Shown here in pieces: positions 40,900 to 49,725 of a stretch of 64,000 nt of DNA; position 1 is the stretch's first letter, and each line of letters begins with the position of its first letter. The position numbers and the translations under genes are program-made. Location of the stretch: contig DAJPGJ010000001.1 in assembly GCA_025992705.1 (NCBI GenBank), forward strand, positions 2,083,501-2,147,500. Direction: 5' to 3'. Source of the stretch: Coriobacteriaceae bacterium (GTDB lineage: Bacteria; Actinomycetota; Coriobacteriia; Coriobacteriales; QAMH01). The notes beneath the pieces are model-generated. The model was given only the letters and a program-made list of their open reading frames with translations, was not told the origin of the DNA and ran no database searches.

Positions 40900-41826
40900 T
40901 CAGCTCTCTTCCTCGTCAATCATTGCCGCAATGCGCCGCATGCGATGATAGACCGCGCTCTTCGACAGCGGCGGATCAGCAAGCTCGCCAAGTTCCTTGA
41001 CCGAAGCATCGGGATGCTTGATACGCAGCAGGGCAACCTCGCGCAACGATGCGGGAATCGCCTCGATGCCCTTCTGGCCCACGAGGCGTCGTATGCACTC
41101 GATTTGCCGCAACGAGGCCTTCGTGGCCTTGACCTGGTTGGCGATCTCGGCGTTGACACGACGGTTCGTGTCGTTTCTCACCGACTTGATGACACGCGCG
41201 TTCTCGATGGTGAGCGCGCCTTGATGAGCCCCCACAAACGCGAGGAAGGCGATAATCTGCTCGATGCCCTTGATGTAGATCGCGTACATGTTGTGACGGC
41301 GAATGTAGCGTGCCTTGATGCCATGCTCGCGCATGAGCTCAAGACAAGCCGCGATCAGCTCCTCAGACGGCCCCGCAAGCTCGAAGTGAAAGGCACCGCG
41401 CGGATCGGCTATGTAGCCGCCGCCAAGAAAAGCGCCCCGCAGGTAGGCGCCGGCGCAGCAGGCGCCTTCGACAAGCTCGGGACGTATGCCGCCCTCGAAG
41501 CCCTCATCGCCGAGAATGCCCATGTCGCGTAGGGCGTCGGTGAGTCCAGCCTGCGGCGGTACGGTGATGAGGTAGTTGTGCGTCTTGTGCAAAATGCTGC
41601 GGCGCACGGTGAGATTGGTGGCGAGCTCGTAAACGCTATGGAGCAACCGAATCGCCGTGCGGGCAACGCTCGCCGTCTCAGTCGCAAGCTCGAGGCGCGG
41701 ACCCTCCCCGCTGATGGAAAGCGTGCCCTCGATGCGGATGAGTGCGGAGAGCTCGGCGCGATCGCAGCGCGGGCACGTGGGTTCGATGCGGGACAGCTCG
41801 TCTTTCACCTCTGACGTGAATGACAC
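40900..41826 (-). CDS. whiA: WhiA-family DNA-binding protein
   Basis: A 308-residue WhiA. The N-terminal LAGLIDADG-like half includes GAYLRGAFLGGGYIADP and HNMYAIYIKG; the C-terminal HTH includes LREVALLRIKHPDASVKELG and KSAVYHRMRRI. In sporulating actinobacteria it controls septation genes; in others it affects cell division and growth. GTG start at 41826, overlapping yvcK by 22 bp with AGGAGG upstream. The rapZ-yvcK-whiA order is classic. Confidence 0.95.
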   Translation of the reverse strand: MSFTSEVKDELSRIEPTCPRCDRAELSALIRIEGTLSISGEGPRLELATETASVARTAIRLLHSVYELATNLTVRRSILHKTHNYLITVPPQAGLTDALRDMGILGDEGFEGGIRPELVEGACCAGAYLRGAFLGGGYIADPRGAFHFELAGPSEELIAACLELMREHGIKARYIRRHNMYAIYIKGIEQIIAFLAFVGAHQGALTIENARVIKSVRNDTNRRVNAEIANQVKATKASLRQIECIRRLVGQKGIEAIPASLREVALLRIKHPDASVKELGELADPPLSKSAVYHRMRRIAAMIDEEES

Positions 41827-42842
41827 GCTGCCAGCACCTCCTGAAACGCCTTGGCAAGCTTCTCGCGGTCGTGCCAGGTGGGACGCACCGGATCGACCAG
41901 ATCACGCACCATGGGTTGCACGCCAAGCTCCATGACCCTTCCTACCGTCTCGTTGCTCGCCTCCACATGGGCGAGTTTGCCGGCCCTGCGCCCCTTCGTG
42001 TACTTGCGCGCATCGGAGTAATCGGTGATGGCGGGAAAGACGCCGCTCGCCATTGGGCTCGTCTCGGAATTGCGATGGATGAGCGCGATGTCGAGCAGGC
42101 CGCGCATGCCGTGACGAAGAAGCGCATCGACATAGTCGTAGCAGTTCATGCCCCAGGTCTCACCCTGCATGTCGGCAAGCGAGCACACGAAGAGCGTGCA
42201 AGCCGGATCGTTCTCGCGGTCATGAGCCTCGCGGATTGCGTCGATGACGCCGGGGACGAGCAGGTTGGGGATGATCGAGGTGAACAACGAGCCTGGGCCG
42301 AGCACGATGAAGTTGGCTTCTCGGATGACGCGTAGCGCCGAAGGATATGCCTGCGCATCGGCGGGATGCAACGAAACGTAGCGCATGCTGCAATCGGCAT
42401 CGCTTATGACGGCCTGGCCTTCGAGCTCGGTGCCATCGTTGGTGAGACCGTAAAGGCTCACATCATGCAGCGTTGAGGGATACACGTGGCCACGCGCTTC
42501 GATGAGTCCCTCGCACACGCGAATGGCATCAGGGAAGGAATTGGTCTCGTCTGCGATGGCCGTGAGAATGAGGTTTCCGAGCGAGTGATTGTCGAGATAG
42601 TCAAAGCGATGGCGAAACGCACGTGCGAGTATGCCCTCGTAATTGGCCGACATCGCGCTGATGCACTTGCGGATATCGCCCGGCGGTATCACACCACCAC
42701 GTTCACGCAGGATGCCCGTCGAGCCACCATCATCGACCATGGCGACGACCGAGGAGACCTTGCAGCCCATGTCGAGCAGCGTGCGGATGGAAGCGGGTGC
42801 GCCCGTGCCACCACCTATGACGACGGCATTTGTTCGATTCAT
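41805..42842 (-). CDS. yvcK: YvcK/CofD-like gluconeogenesis factor
   Basis: A 345-residue YvcK-family protein that binds UDP-sugars and supports cell shape on gluconeogenic carbon in other bacteria. VVIGGGTGAPASIRTLL is the nucleotide-binding start, followed by AMVDDGGSTGILRE, PPGDIRKCI, NHSLGNLILTA and VLGPGSLFTSIIPNLLV. AGGAGG lies just before the ATG. Overlaps whiA. Confidence 0.95.
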   Translation of the reverse strand: MNRTNAVVIGGGTGAPASIRTLLDMGCKVSSVVAMVDDGGSTGILRERGGVIPPGDIRKCISAMSANYEGILARAFRHRFDYLDNHSLGNLILTAIADETNSFPDAIRVCEGLIEARGHVYPSTLHDVSLYGLTNDGTELEGQAVISDADCSMRYVSLHPADAQAYPSALRVIREANFIVLGPGSLFTSIIPNLLVPGVIDAIREAHDRENDPACTLFVCSLADMQGETWGMNCYDYVDALLRHGMRGLLDIALIHRNSETSPMASGVFPAITDYSDARKYTKGRRAGKLAHVEASNETVGRVMELGVQPMVRDLVDPVRPTWHDREKLAKAFQEVLAACHSRQR

Positions 42843-42850
42843 GGGACCTC

Positions 42851-43768
42851 CTAGTTGACCTCGGCAAGCGCCAGGTCACGATGAGCGGTGTTGACGTGGA
42901 AGCCCGCCTGCGAGAGATGCTGACCAGTCATGATAGCAAGCGCAACGCTGCGATGCTGGCCCCCCGTGCAGCCCACACCGATGGTGAGGTATTGCTTGCC
43001 CTCCTGGATGTAGCCGGGAATGATCTCGTCGAGCAAGGCGTACCAGCGCTCGAGAAAACGCTTGGTCTCGGGCTGTTCGAGTACGAACTCGGAGACCTCA
43101 CGATCGAGACCCGTCTTGGTACGCAGCTCCTTGTCGTAGTACGGATTGGGAAGGAAGCGTACGTCGATGACAATATCGGCGTCGATAGGTGCGCCGTGTT
43201 TGAAGCCGAAGGAGTAAACCGAGATATGCATCTCGTCGATATCGTTCTCGGACGCAAAGAGCGCGCGAATCTTTGCACGCGTCTCCTGGGGGCGCGTGAC
43301 GCTTGTGTCGAGCACGTAATCGGCTTGCGTGCGCGCCTCATCGAGCAGCTCTCGTTCCTTGCGAATGCCATCGAGAATTGACATGTCGCCCTCGCAAAGC
43401 GGATGACGACGTCGCGTTGCCTTATAACGATTCAACAGTTGCTCATCTGTCGAATCGAGGAAGAGCACCTTGGTGGAGATTCCCATCTCGTCGAGCTTGT
43501 CAAGCTCGCGAGCCAGTTCGGGGAAGAACTCCTTGGCGCGCAAATCGCAGACAACGGCAAGCTTGCGCGAGGAACCAACGTTGAGACCGGCGAGGCTCAC
43601 AAGGTTGAGAAGCAGCGAAGGCGGCAGGTTGTCGATGCAGAAATAACCAAGGTCCTCGAAGGTGTGCATGGCCTCGGTGCGGCCTGCGCCGGACATGCCG
43701 GTAATGACGATGAGGTCGGGACCAAGCGTCGAAGGGCTAGGCTCCTCGACAGCGTCTTGCTGAGCCAT
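42851..43768 (-). CDS. rapZ: RapZ-family nucleotide-binding protein
   Basis: A 305-residue RapZ homologue. IVITGMSGAGRTEAMHTFED is the P-loop, with Arg where most P-loops have Lys, as is common in actinobacterial members; CIDNLPPSLL, FLDSTDEQLLNRYKATRRRHPL and the C-terminal IGVGCTGGQHRSVA are diagnostic. E. coli RapZ acts in GlmZ RNA turnover; the role in Gram-positives is less clear. yvcK starts 8 bp downstream. Confidence 0.95.
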   Translation of the reverse strand: MAQQDAVEEPSPSTLGPDLIVITGMSGAGRTEAMHTFEDLGYFCIDNLPPSLLLNLVSLAGLNVGSSRKLAVVCDLRAKEFFPELARELDKLDEMGISTKVLFLDSTDEQLLNRYKATRRRHPLCEGDMSILDGIRKERELLDEARTQADYVLDTSVTRPQETRAKIRALFASENDIDEMHISVYSFGFKHGAPIDADIVIDVRFLPNPYYDKELRTKTGLDREVSEFVLEQPETKRFLERWYALLDEIIPGYIQEGKQYLTIGVGCTGGQHRSVALAIMTGQHLSQAGFHVNTAHRDLALAEVN

Positions 43769-43827
43769 GAGACTCCCCTTTATCGAAATTGCAGGAGCTC
43801 ACAGTATACCGCGAGTGAATGGCTTCA

Positions 43828-44046
43828 TGTCATCTCGACCGGAGGTGCGCAGACACCCCCTGTCATCTCGACCGAGCGAAGCGAGTGGAGAGATCTCAGT
43901 TTTCTTTGCGGCGGGAAGATCGAGATTTCTCGACTTCGCTCACTGTGTTCGCTCCGCTCGAAATGACAAGGGAGGCATTGGCGTGTCCTCGCTCGAAATG
44001 ACAAGGGAGGGCGTCCGTGCGTCTCCGCTCGAAATGACAAGGGAGG
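43828..44046. repeat. TCGAAATGACA-family repeat array, about six half units
   Basis: This 220-bp stretch is filled by repeats: TGTCATCTCGACC at 43828 and 43860, GAGATTTCTCGACTTCG at about 43922, and three successive CGCTCGAAATGACAAGGGAGG words at about 43957, 43992 and 44027. It occupies the whole gap between uvrC (ending 44054) and rapZ (starting 43768) with no gene. It is the largest cluster of the family in the window. Confidence 0.8.
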
Positions 44047-44053
44047 GACGGAA

Positions 44054-45976
44054 TCACGCCCCATGCTCGGCATCGAAGTCGAGGATGACCGCGTAGAGGT
44101 CTTCGGCGACCTGCTTGGGAATACCGGGCACGGCTTCGATCTCCTCGAGACTCGCCTCGCGCATGCGCTTGACGCTGCCAAAGTGCTTGAGGAGCTGCTT
44201 GCGCCGTTTGGGACCCAGGCCGGGAACATCGTCGAGGATGGAGGCGACCATGCCCTTGTCGCGTAGCTCGCGGTGGAAGGTGATCGCAAAACGGTGCGCC
44301 TCGTCGCGCACGTGCTTGACGAGGTAGAGCGAGGGGCTTCCGCTTGGCAGCACGACGGGACCCGTATCATCCCAGGGCACGTAGAGTTCCTCGTCCTTCT
44401 TGGCCAGACCCGCCATGGGAATGTCGAGACCGAGCTCGGAGAGCTCGTTAATGGCAGCCGTGAGCTGCGGCTTGCCGCCGTCGAGGATGAGCAGGTCGGG
44501 CCGTGAGCCAAAGCGCTCGTCAGCCATGCGCTCGGGTGCATAGCGACGACGCAGCACCTCGCTCATCATCGCAAAGTCGTTGGCCTCGCCGTATTCCTTG
44601 CGAATCTTGAAACGACGGTACTGCGACTTATCGGGCTTGCCATTGGTGAAGACGACCATCGACGCGACGGAATAGTTGCCGTGGATGGTCGAGATGTCGA
44701 AGCATTCGATGCGCATGGGCGGTTCGGGCAACGCGAGCGCGCTTTCGAGCTGCAGCAACGCAAGATCGAGACGTTCCTCGTCGTAACGGGTGCGCATCTT
44801 GTGGCGCATGAGCGCGTGCTTGGCGTTGAGCGCCGCAAGGTCGAGCAGCTGATTGCGCTCACCGCGCTCGGGGACGACCACGTGCACTTTTGCGCCATGG
44901 GGACTCGCGAGGCGCTCGGTGAGCCACTGCTCAAGCGGCCGGGTCACCTCTTCGGGCAGATGTTCGGCGATGACGACCTCGTGTGGAAGCTCGGTCGTCT
45001 GGTCATAGAACTTGGAAAGGAACTGGCCCACGAGGTCTGCCTCGGGCACGTTAAGGCCCTTGTCGAGGACGAAATCGTTGCTGATGATGATTCGCCCGTT
45101 TCGCACGACGAAAACATGCGCCGCCGCAATCGTCTCTTCGCGGAAGAATCCGATGACGTCGATGTTGAGCGGACGCGAAAGCACGGCTTTCTGCTTCTCC
45201 TGCAGTGCCTTGATGGCCTCGAGACGATCGCGCGCACGTGCGGCATGCTCGAAATCGAGCTCGGCTGCCGCCTCCTTCATCTCGGCCTCGAGCTCCCCCA
45301 CGAACTCGTCACGCTCACCAGCCAGAAAACGCTCCACGCGGGCAACAAGCGGCGCGTACTCCTCGGGCGTGATAGCCGCGCAACAGGGACCCGTTCCCTT
45401 GCCAATGTGGTAGGCGAAGCAGGCCTTGTCATCGGACGTGGGCCATCTGCCCGCCTCGATCATGCGCGTCATCTTGCGATACTGCTCGCAGGACACGGCG
45501 CAAATCGGCACGATGCGTCGCACGGTATCGATGGTCTCGCGGGCCGCACGTGCATCGGTGTAGGGCCCAAAATAGCGTGTGCCGCTCTTGTGCTTCTCGC
45601 GCGTGAACTTGATGGCGGGATATGCGGCGCTCTTGGTGATGGCAATGAACGGGTAGCTCTTGTTGTCGCGATAGTCGACGTTGAAGGGCGGATTGTACTG
45701 CTGGATGAGGTTCTTCTCGAGAACGAGCGACTCGGTCTCGTTGTTCACCACGATGTAGTCAAAGGAGGCAACCTGTTCCATCATGAACGGAATCTTGAGC
45801 CGCTCGTCTTGCCCAGAAACGTACTGCATCATGCGCGCACGCAGATCAACGGCCTTGCCGACGTACAGGATCTCGCCCTGAGCGTTCTTCCAAAGATAGC
45901 AGCCAGGAGCCTCGGGCACGCTCTTCAGCTGCTCACGCAGGTCGGGTGCAGAGCTATTGTCCGTGCTGCTCGTCAT
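44054..45976 (-). CDS. uvrC: Excinuclease ABC subunit C
   Basis: A 640-residue dual-incision nuclease of nucleotide excision repair. GIY-YIG domain: APGCYLWKNAQGEILYVGKA (about 20-40). UVR motif: AAELDFEHAARARDRLEAI. RNase H-like 5' nuclease: RIECFDISTIHGNYSVASM and LLILDGGKPQL. Two C-terminal HhH motifs: DDVPGLGPKRRKQLL and EAVPGIPKQVAEDLY. I start at 45976, which overlaps the upstream gene by 23 bp; the longer frame is a poor match. Confidence 0.96.
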   Translation of the reverse strand: MTSSTDNSSAPDLREQLKSVPEAPGCYLWKNAQGEILYVGKAVDLRARMMQYVSGQDERLKIPFMMEQVASFDYIVVNNETESLVLEKNLIQQYNPPFNVDYRDNKSYPFIAITKSAAYPAIKFTREKHKSGTRYFGPYTDARAARETIDTVRRIVPICAVSCEQYRKMTRMIEAGRWPTSDDKACFAYHIGKGTGPCCAAITPEEYAPLVARVERFLAGERDEFVGELEAEMKEAAAELDFEHAARARDRLEAIKALQEKQKAVLSRPLNIDVIGFFREETIAAAHVFVVRNGRIIISNDFVLDKGLNVPEADLVGQFLSKFYDQTTELPHEVVIAEHLPEEVTRPLEQWLTERLASPHGAKVHVVVPERGERNQLLDLAALNAKHALMRHKMRTRYDEERLDLALLQLESALALPEPPMRIECFDISTIHGNYSVASMVVFTNGKPDKSQYRRFKIRKEYGEANDFAMMSEVLRRRYAPERMADERFGSRPDLLILDGGKPQLTAAINELSELGLDIPMAGLAKKDEELYVPWDDTGPVVLPSGSPSLYLVKHVRDEAHRFAITFHRELRDKGMVASILDDVPGLGPKRRKQLLKHFGSVKRMREASLEEIEAVPGIPKQVAEDLYAVILDFDAEHGA

Positions 45977-47114
45977 GACGTGCCTCGTGTTCGGGGTCGA
46001 TGCCCTCGGTGTCGTATATGACGTCACCACGCCCGTGGCGCTGACGCACCGGATGGAAAAGGCCAATCTTGTACACGATAATGGCCGAGGCAATGAGCAG
46101 GAGAATGAAAATCACCATCTTGGCCGTCCCGCCGAGCACCCACATGAGCAAGGTGCCGACGCAGAGAACGGCCGTCCACAGATAGATGAGCAGGACGGCC
46201 TTGCGCTGCGAATAGCCACGCAGCAGCAGGCGATGATGGATATGGCCGGCGTCGGGCGTGGCGATGGATTCGTGCTTGCGCAGACGACGCACGATGGCCG
46301 CAGCCGTGTCGATAATGGGAACGAGTGCCACGATGACGGGAACGATGAGTAGCGTGATCGAGAGCAGGCGCGTCGTACCGACAAGCGAGACCGACCCAAG
46401 CAACAAGCCGAGGAGCATGGAGCCCGAATCCCCCATGAAGATACTTGCCGGGTAGAAGTTATAGACGAGGAAGGCACCGGCCACAGCGGCCGTGATGGCA
46501 GCGAGCAGCGCGGCCTCCGTCTGCTGCAAGGTCATGAACATGATAAAGAGCGTGATAGCCGCCATGCCCGTAATGCCCGCAGCCAGGCCATCGAGGCCGT
46601 CGATGAGATTGATGATGTTGACGAAGCAGACAAGATATATGACCGTAATGGGATAGGCCCAGAGCCCGAAGTCGATGACAGCAGAGGAGCCGGGAATCTG
46701 AAACGCGTGCAAAATGGTTCCCGTGCCTGCAATGATGCAGGAGGCAAACAGCTGTCCGAGAAACTTCACACCTGGGCCAAGACTGCGCACGTCATCGATG
46801 ATACCCACGATCACGATGACCGCAAGGCCGATGAGCACACCAAGCGACCTGACGTTGACCTCACCTGGAATGTAGAGAGGGCCATGCCAAAAGCCAGTAC
46901 GCTCGCCAATGTATTCGATGATGACGGCGACGAGCAACCCTCCGAACATGGCGACGCCGCCCAGACGTGGCACGGTGCGACGGTTGACGCGGCGAGGCCC
47001 TGGCTCGTCAACGATACCGCGCGCGATGGCAAAGCGCCTGACAGGGGGAACAAAAGCGGCTGTCGCGGCAAAGGCGATGGCAAAGATCAGCAAGTAGTGT
47101 ATCCACGTTTGCAT
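45954..47114 (-). CDS. WecA/TagO-like undecaprenyl-phosphate GlcNAc-1-phosphate transferase
   Basis: A 386-residue membrane enzyme of the MraY/WecA family that starts wall-polymer lipid carriers by loading an amino-sugar-1-phosphate on undecaprenyl phosphate. About 10-11 helices. ARGIVDEPGPRRVNRRTVPRLGG, DDVRSLGPG, NLIDGLDGLAAG, FMGDSGSML and HIHHRLL are the conserved cytosolic loops. HIHHRLL marks WecA/TagO and not MraY. A charged His/Asp-rich tail ends the protein. The exact sugar is not readable. Confidence 0.92.
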   Translation of the reverse strand: MQTWIHYLLIFAIAFAATAAFVPPVRRFAIARGIVDEPGPRRVNRRTVPRLGGVAMFGGLLVAVIIEYIGERTGFWHGPLYIPGEVNVRSLGVLIGLAVIVIVGIIDDVRSLGPGVKFLGQLFASCIIAGTGTILHAFQIPGSSAVIDFGLWAYPITVIYLVCFVNIINLIDGLDGLAAGITGMAAITLFIMFMTLQQTEAALLAAITAAVAGAFLVYNFYPASIFMGDSGSMLLGLLLGSVSLVGTTRLLSITLLIVPVIVALVPIIDTAAAIVRRLRKHESIATPDAGHIHHRLLLRGYSQRKAVLLIYLWTAVLCVGTLLMWVLGGTAKMVIFILLLIASAIIVYKIGLFHPVRQRHGRGDVIYDTEGIDPEHEARHDEQHGQ

Positions 47115-47135
47115 GCGGCTAAGTATACGGCATTC

Positions 47136-47984
47136 TCATACGCTGCGTGGATATGAGCCGATAACCTTGACCTCTCGCATCTTCATGCGCAGGCAATTGA
47201 GGGCGACCTGGATATTGGGCTCGTCAGCATAGCCATCGATATCCATGAAGAACATGTAATCGCCGAGTTCCTGCTTGGTGGGTCGCGACTGCACCATCGT
47301 GAGATTGACGCCGGCGAAGAAGAGCTCCGACAGAATCATTTGCAGCGTACCCGGACGGTCGGTATTCATGAAAAGAGCAAGCGTGCTCTTGCCCGGTCCA
47401 TCGTGCGCCACCGGCCCCTTGCCGATGATGACAAAACGCGTCTGGCTGCTCAGGTTGTCCTCGATGGCTTCCTCGTAGACATTGATGCCGCAAATCTCGG
47501 CGGCAAGCGGCGAAGCGATGGCTGCAACGCTCTTGTCAGCGGCGGCCATCTCGGCAGCGGCGGCTGTCGAATCAGCAAGGCGCAGCTGTCGATTGGGAAG
47601 GTTCTGGTTAATCCAGCGACGGCATTGCCCAATGCCCTGCGTATGCGAGGCGATGGTCGTCACCTCATCGAGCGTGGCATCGGGATTGAGCAGCAGTGCC
47701 TGATGGATGTCAATGGCAATCTCTCCGAGAATCTCGGCGCGCGAAGTAAAGGCAAAGGCATCGAGCACTGCCGTAACCGAGCCCTCGAGGGAGTTCTCGA
47801 TGGGGACAACACCGTAGTCGGCCTTGCCGCGCTCGACAGCCTCGAAAACCTCGGGCAGCGAGTCACAAGGCAGTGACTCGTAATCGGCAGATAGTGAACC
47901 GCGCTCGACGAGGGCACGGACAGCCATATCGGAGAACGTCCCGGCAGGACCGAGAAATGCATAGGTGAGCTTATGCTGAGACAT
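47136..47984 (-). CDS. pheA: Prephenate dehydratase
   Basis: A 282-residue enzyme making phenylpyruvate for phenylalanine. YAFLGPAGTFSDMAVRAL, DYGVVPIENSLEGSVTAVLDA, IASHTQGIGQCRRWI and SSQTRFVIIGKG (the TRF signature) form the catalytic domain; from about residue 198 an ACT domain (LALFMNTDRPGTL, VQSRPTKQELGDYMFFMDI) gives feedback by phenylalanine. Chorismate mutase is not fused. Confidence 0.95.
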   Translation of the reverse strand: MSQHKLTYAFLGPAGTFSDMAVRALVERGSLSADYESLPCDSLPEVFEAVERGKADYGVVPIENSLEGSVTAVLDAFAFTSRAEILGEIAIDIHQALLLNPDATLDEVTTIASHTQGIGQCRRWINQNLPNRQLRLADSTAAAAEMAAADKSVAAIASPLAAEICGINVYEEAIEDNLSSQTRFVIIGKGPVAHDGPGKSTLALFMNTDRPGTLQMILSELFFAGVNLTMVQSRPTKQELGDYMFFMDIDGYADEPNIQVALNCLRMKMREVKVIGSYPRSV

Positions 47985-48044
47985 GATGCGAGACCTTTGT
48001 TTAGCTTGCGATGACAGGGCATTTTAGCACAGCCTGGCAGACGC

Positions 48045-48896
48045 CTACTCCGCGCAAAGCCACGTATCTCCCTGACGTGCGATGAAGCCTTCGCGCTCAA
48101 GCTCGCACAGGATTGCCTGAGTCTCCTCAGACGACGGTGCCTCGCGTCCAGCCTCCAGTTCGCTTCGCGCCAAGCTCTCGGCAAGCTCCTGGCTCGTGAG
48201 CGCGCCATCGATGACGCAACGCAGCAGGTAGGCGCGCTTCTGACGATGACTGCCCTCGAACTTGGACTGTCGCGTATATTGCCTGCTCTTTCGCGTGGGG
48301 TTAACGGTGGTCTTCTTCAAATAGGCACCGTAATCGAGCAGCGCATAATACCAATCACGCACGCGACGACCATCAGGGCAAGTTGCTTCAACAAGCGGAA
48401 CGAGCTCCTTGTCAGACACGGTCTCGTACTCACTGAAAAACTCGTGGATAAACACGGCACGCACATTGGTCTCGAGGTACATATCAGGCTGCTGGAATGC
48501 AAATATGCGCACACCCGCAGATGTCGAGGGTCCGATGCCCGGCAACGCAAGCAGCGCCTTCTTGTCGTATGGAATCTCGCCGCCGTATGTGGCGACTACT
48601 TCCTCGGCGCAGCGCTTGAGATTGAGCGCGCGGCGGTTATAACCCATGCCCTGCCAGAGCTCGAGCACAGGAGGCAGGGGCGCCATCGCCAAATCGGCAA
48701 CCGTGGGAAAAGCTTCAAGCCACTGCTCCCAGCGCCCAAGCACGCGGGCGACCTGCGTCTGTTGAAGCATGATTTCGGAAAGCAGGATCGCATACGGATC
48801 GAAAGTGTTGCGCCAGGGCAAGTCGCGATAGAGCTCGCGTCCGCGACTCCATACTGTCTCGGTGAATTCGCCGAGCCTCACGGGCGACACGTCCAT
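48045..48896 (-). CDS. MutY-like HhH-GPD DNA glycosylase lacking the iron-sulfur site
   Basis: A 283-residue HhH-GPD protein close to MutY in its first part: DLPWRNTFDPYAILLSEIMLQQTQV keeps the MutY Glu, and LLALPGIGPSTSAGVRIFAF is the helix-hairpin-helix. Where MutY has the Asp of LDGNV this protein reads LETNV, so the catalytic Asp is Glu. After the core, the four-Cys [4Fe-4S] loop is absent, replaced by NPTRKSRQYTRQSKFEGSHRQ. The C-terminal 60 residues form a winged-helix-like segment, not the NUDIX-like 8-oxoG domain. It is probably a base-excision glycosylase, but specificity for A opposite 8-oxoG is not assured. Confidence 0.82.
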   Translation of the reverse strand: MDVSPVRLGEFTETVWSRGRELYRDLPWRNTFDPYAILLSEIMLQQTQVARVLGRWEQWLEAFPTVADLAMAPLPPVLELWQGMGYNRRALNLKRCAEEVVATYGGEIPYDKKALLALPGIGPSTSAGVRIFAFQQPDMYLETNVRAVFIHEFFSEYETVSDKELVPLVEATCPDGRRVRDWYYALLDYGAYLKKTTVNPTRKSRQYTRQSKFEGSHRQKRAYLLRCVIDGALTSQELAESLARSELEAGREAPSSEETQAILCELEREGFIARQGDTWLCAE

Positions 48897-48898
48897 CG

Positions 48899-49564
48899 TT
48901 ACGAATCCCAGTCGGCAATTTTCCAGCCACGGCGCTCGGCGATGCGCTTGAGCTTTTTGTCCGGATCCACCACGACAACTTCCTTGGCATGCTCGAGCAT
49001 GGGAACATCGCTGTAATGGTCGCTATATGCGCGCTCGAGCACCCAACCATGCGGACCAAACTTGTCATCACACAACTGTACGAGCAGACGCAATTTCTCG
49101 CGGCCCTGAACGGGAACGCCCATGACCCGTCCCGTGTAATGGCCATCCTTTTCCTCCATGATGGTCGATACCTGGCCATCAAAGCCAAGCTCCTCGACGA
49201 TAGTCGTCGTGATGGGTTTGAAGGACGCGGATGCCAGCACCACCTTCATGTCCTCAGCGCGGCAGCGCTCGATCTCGCGAATCGCACCGGGGCGGATATG
49301 CTTGCGAATGCGCCTGTTGAAGACATCCATGATCTCGGCATCGACTTCCTCGACCGTCGGCTCGGTGAGCGCCGAGAACAGGAGCTCTCGTGGCGTGGAT
49401 TCGACCAGCGGCAGACGCAGACGATAGCGAATACCCCATATGCCCATGAGGAAGGCCTTGTGTATGGGTAGCTGGCGATGGCGCAGCAGGCTCGTCGTGA
49501 GCTTGAGAGGCGACTCTCCGTCGAGAATCGTCCCATCTAGGTCAAATGCGGCTACGCGTATCAA
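48899..49564 (-). CDS. HAD-IB family hydrolase (SerB-like)
   Basis: A 221-residue HAD phosphatase of subfamily IB. AFDLDGTILDGESPL carries the nucleophile Asp and acid Asp; VLASASFKPI is motif II; GREKLRLL gives the Lys; and AYSDHYSDVPMLEHA is the acidic motif. It resembles phosphoserine phosphatase and 1-acylglycerol-phosphate-type HAD-IB proteins; the substrate is unknown. I start at a TTG at 49564 with GGGAGAGG upstream; the open frame to 49606 lacks a site. It ends 2 bp before the MutY-like gene. Confidence 0.85.
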   Translation of the reverse strand: MIRVAAFDLDGTILDGESPLKLTTSLLRHRQLPIHKAFLMGIWGIRYRLRLPLVESTPRELLFSALTEPTVEEVDAEIMDVFNRRIRKHIRPGAIREIERCRAEDMKVVLASASFKPITTTIVEELGFDGQVSTIMEEKDGHYTGRVMGVPVQGREKLRLLVQLCDDKFGPHGWVLERAYSDHYSDVPMLEHAKEVVVVDPDKKLKRIAERRGWKIADWDS

Positions 49565-49620
49565 TGCGCCTCTCCCATACCTGAAATAACAAACGTGCGT
49601 GCGCATTATACGCTAAGGGA

Positions 49621-49708
49621 GGGACGGATGAGACACATTGGACAGGTACATCTGTCTCATAAGCCCCAATGAGACAGATGTACCTGTCCAATGTGTCTCA
49701 TCCGTCCC
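49621..49708. repeat. 88-bp palindrome, GAGACA/TGTCTC family
   Basis: Perfect 40-bp arms (GGGACGGATGAGACACATTGG..., inverted at right) around the 8-bp AAGCCCCA. Its arms share about 34 bp with those of the palindrome at 27216, 22 kb away. It lies between an ABC exporter gene and the HAD gene, both on the minus strand, and has no T run. Confidence 0.9.
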
Positions 49709-49725
49709 CTGTCACCTCCCCGGCG

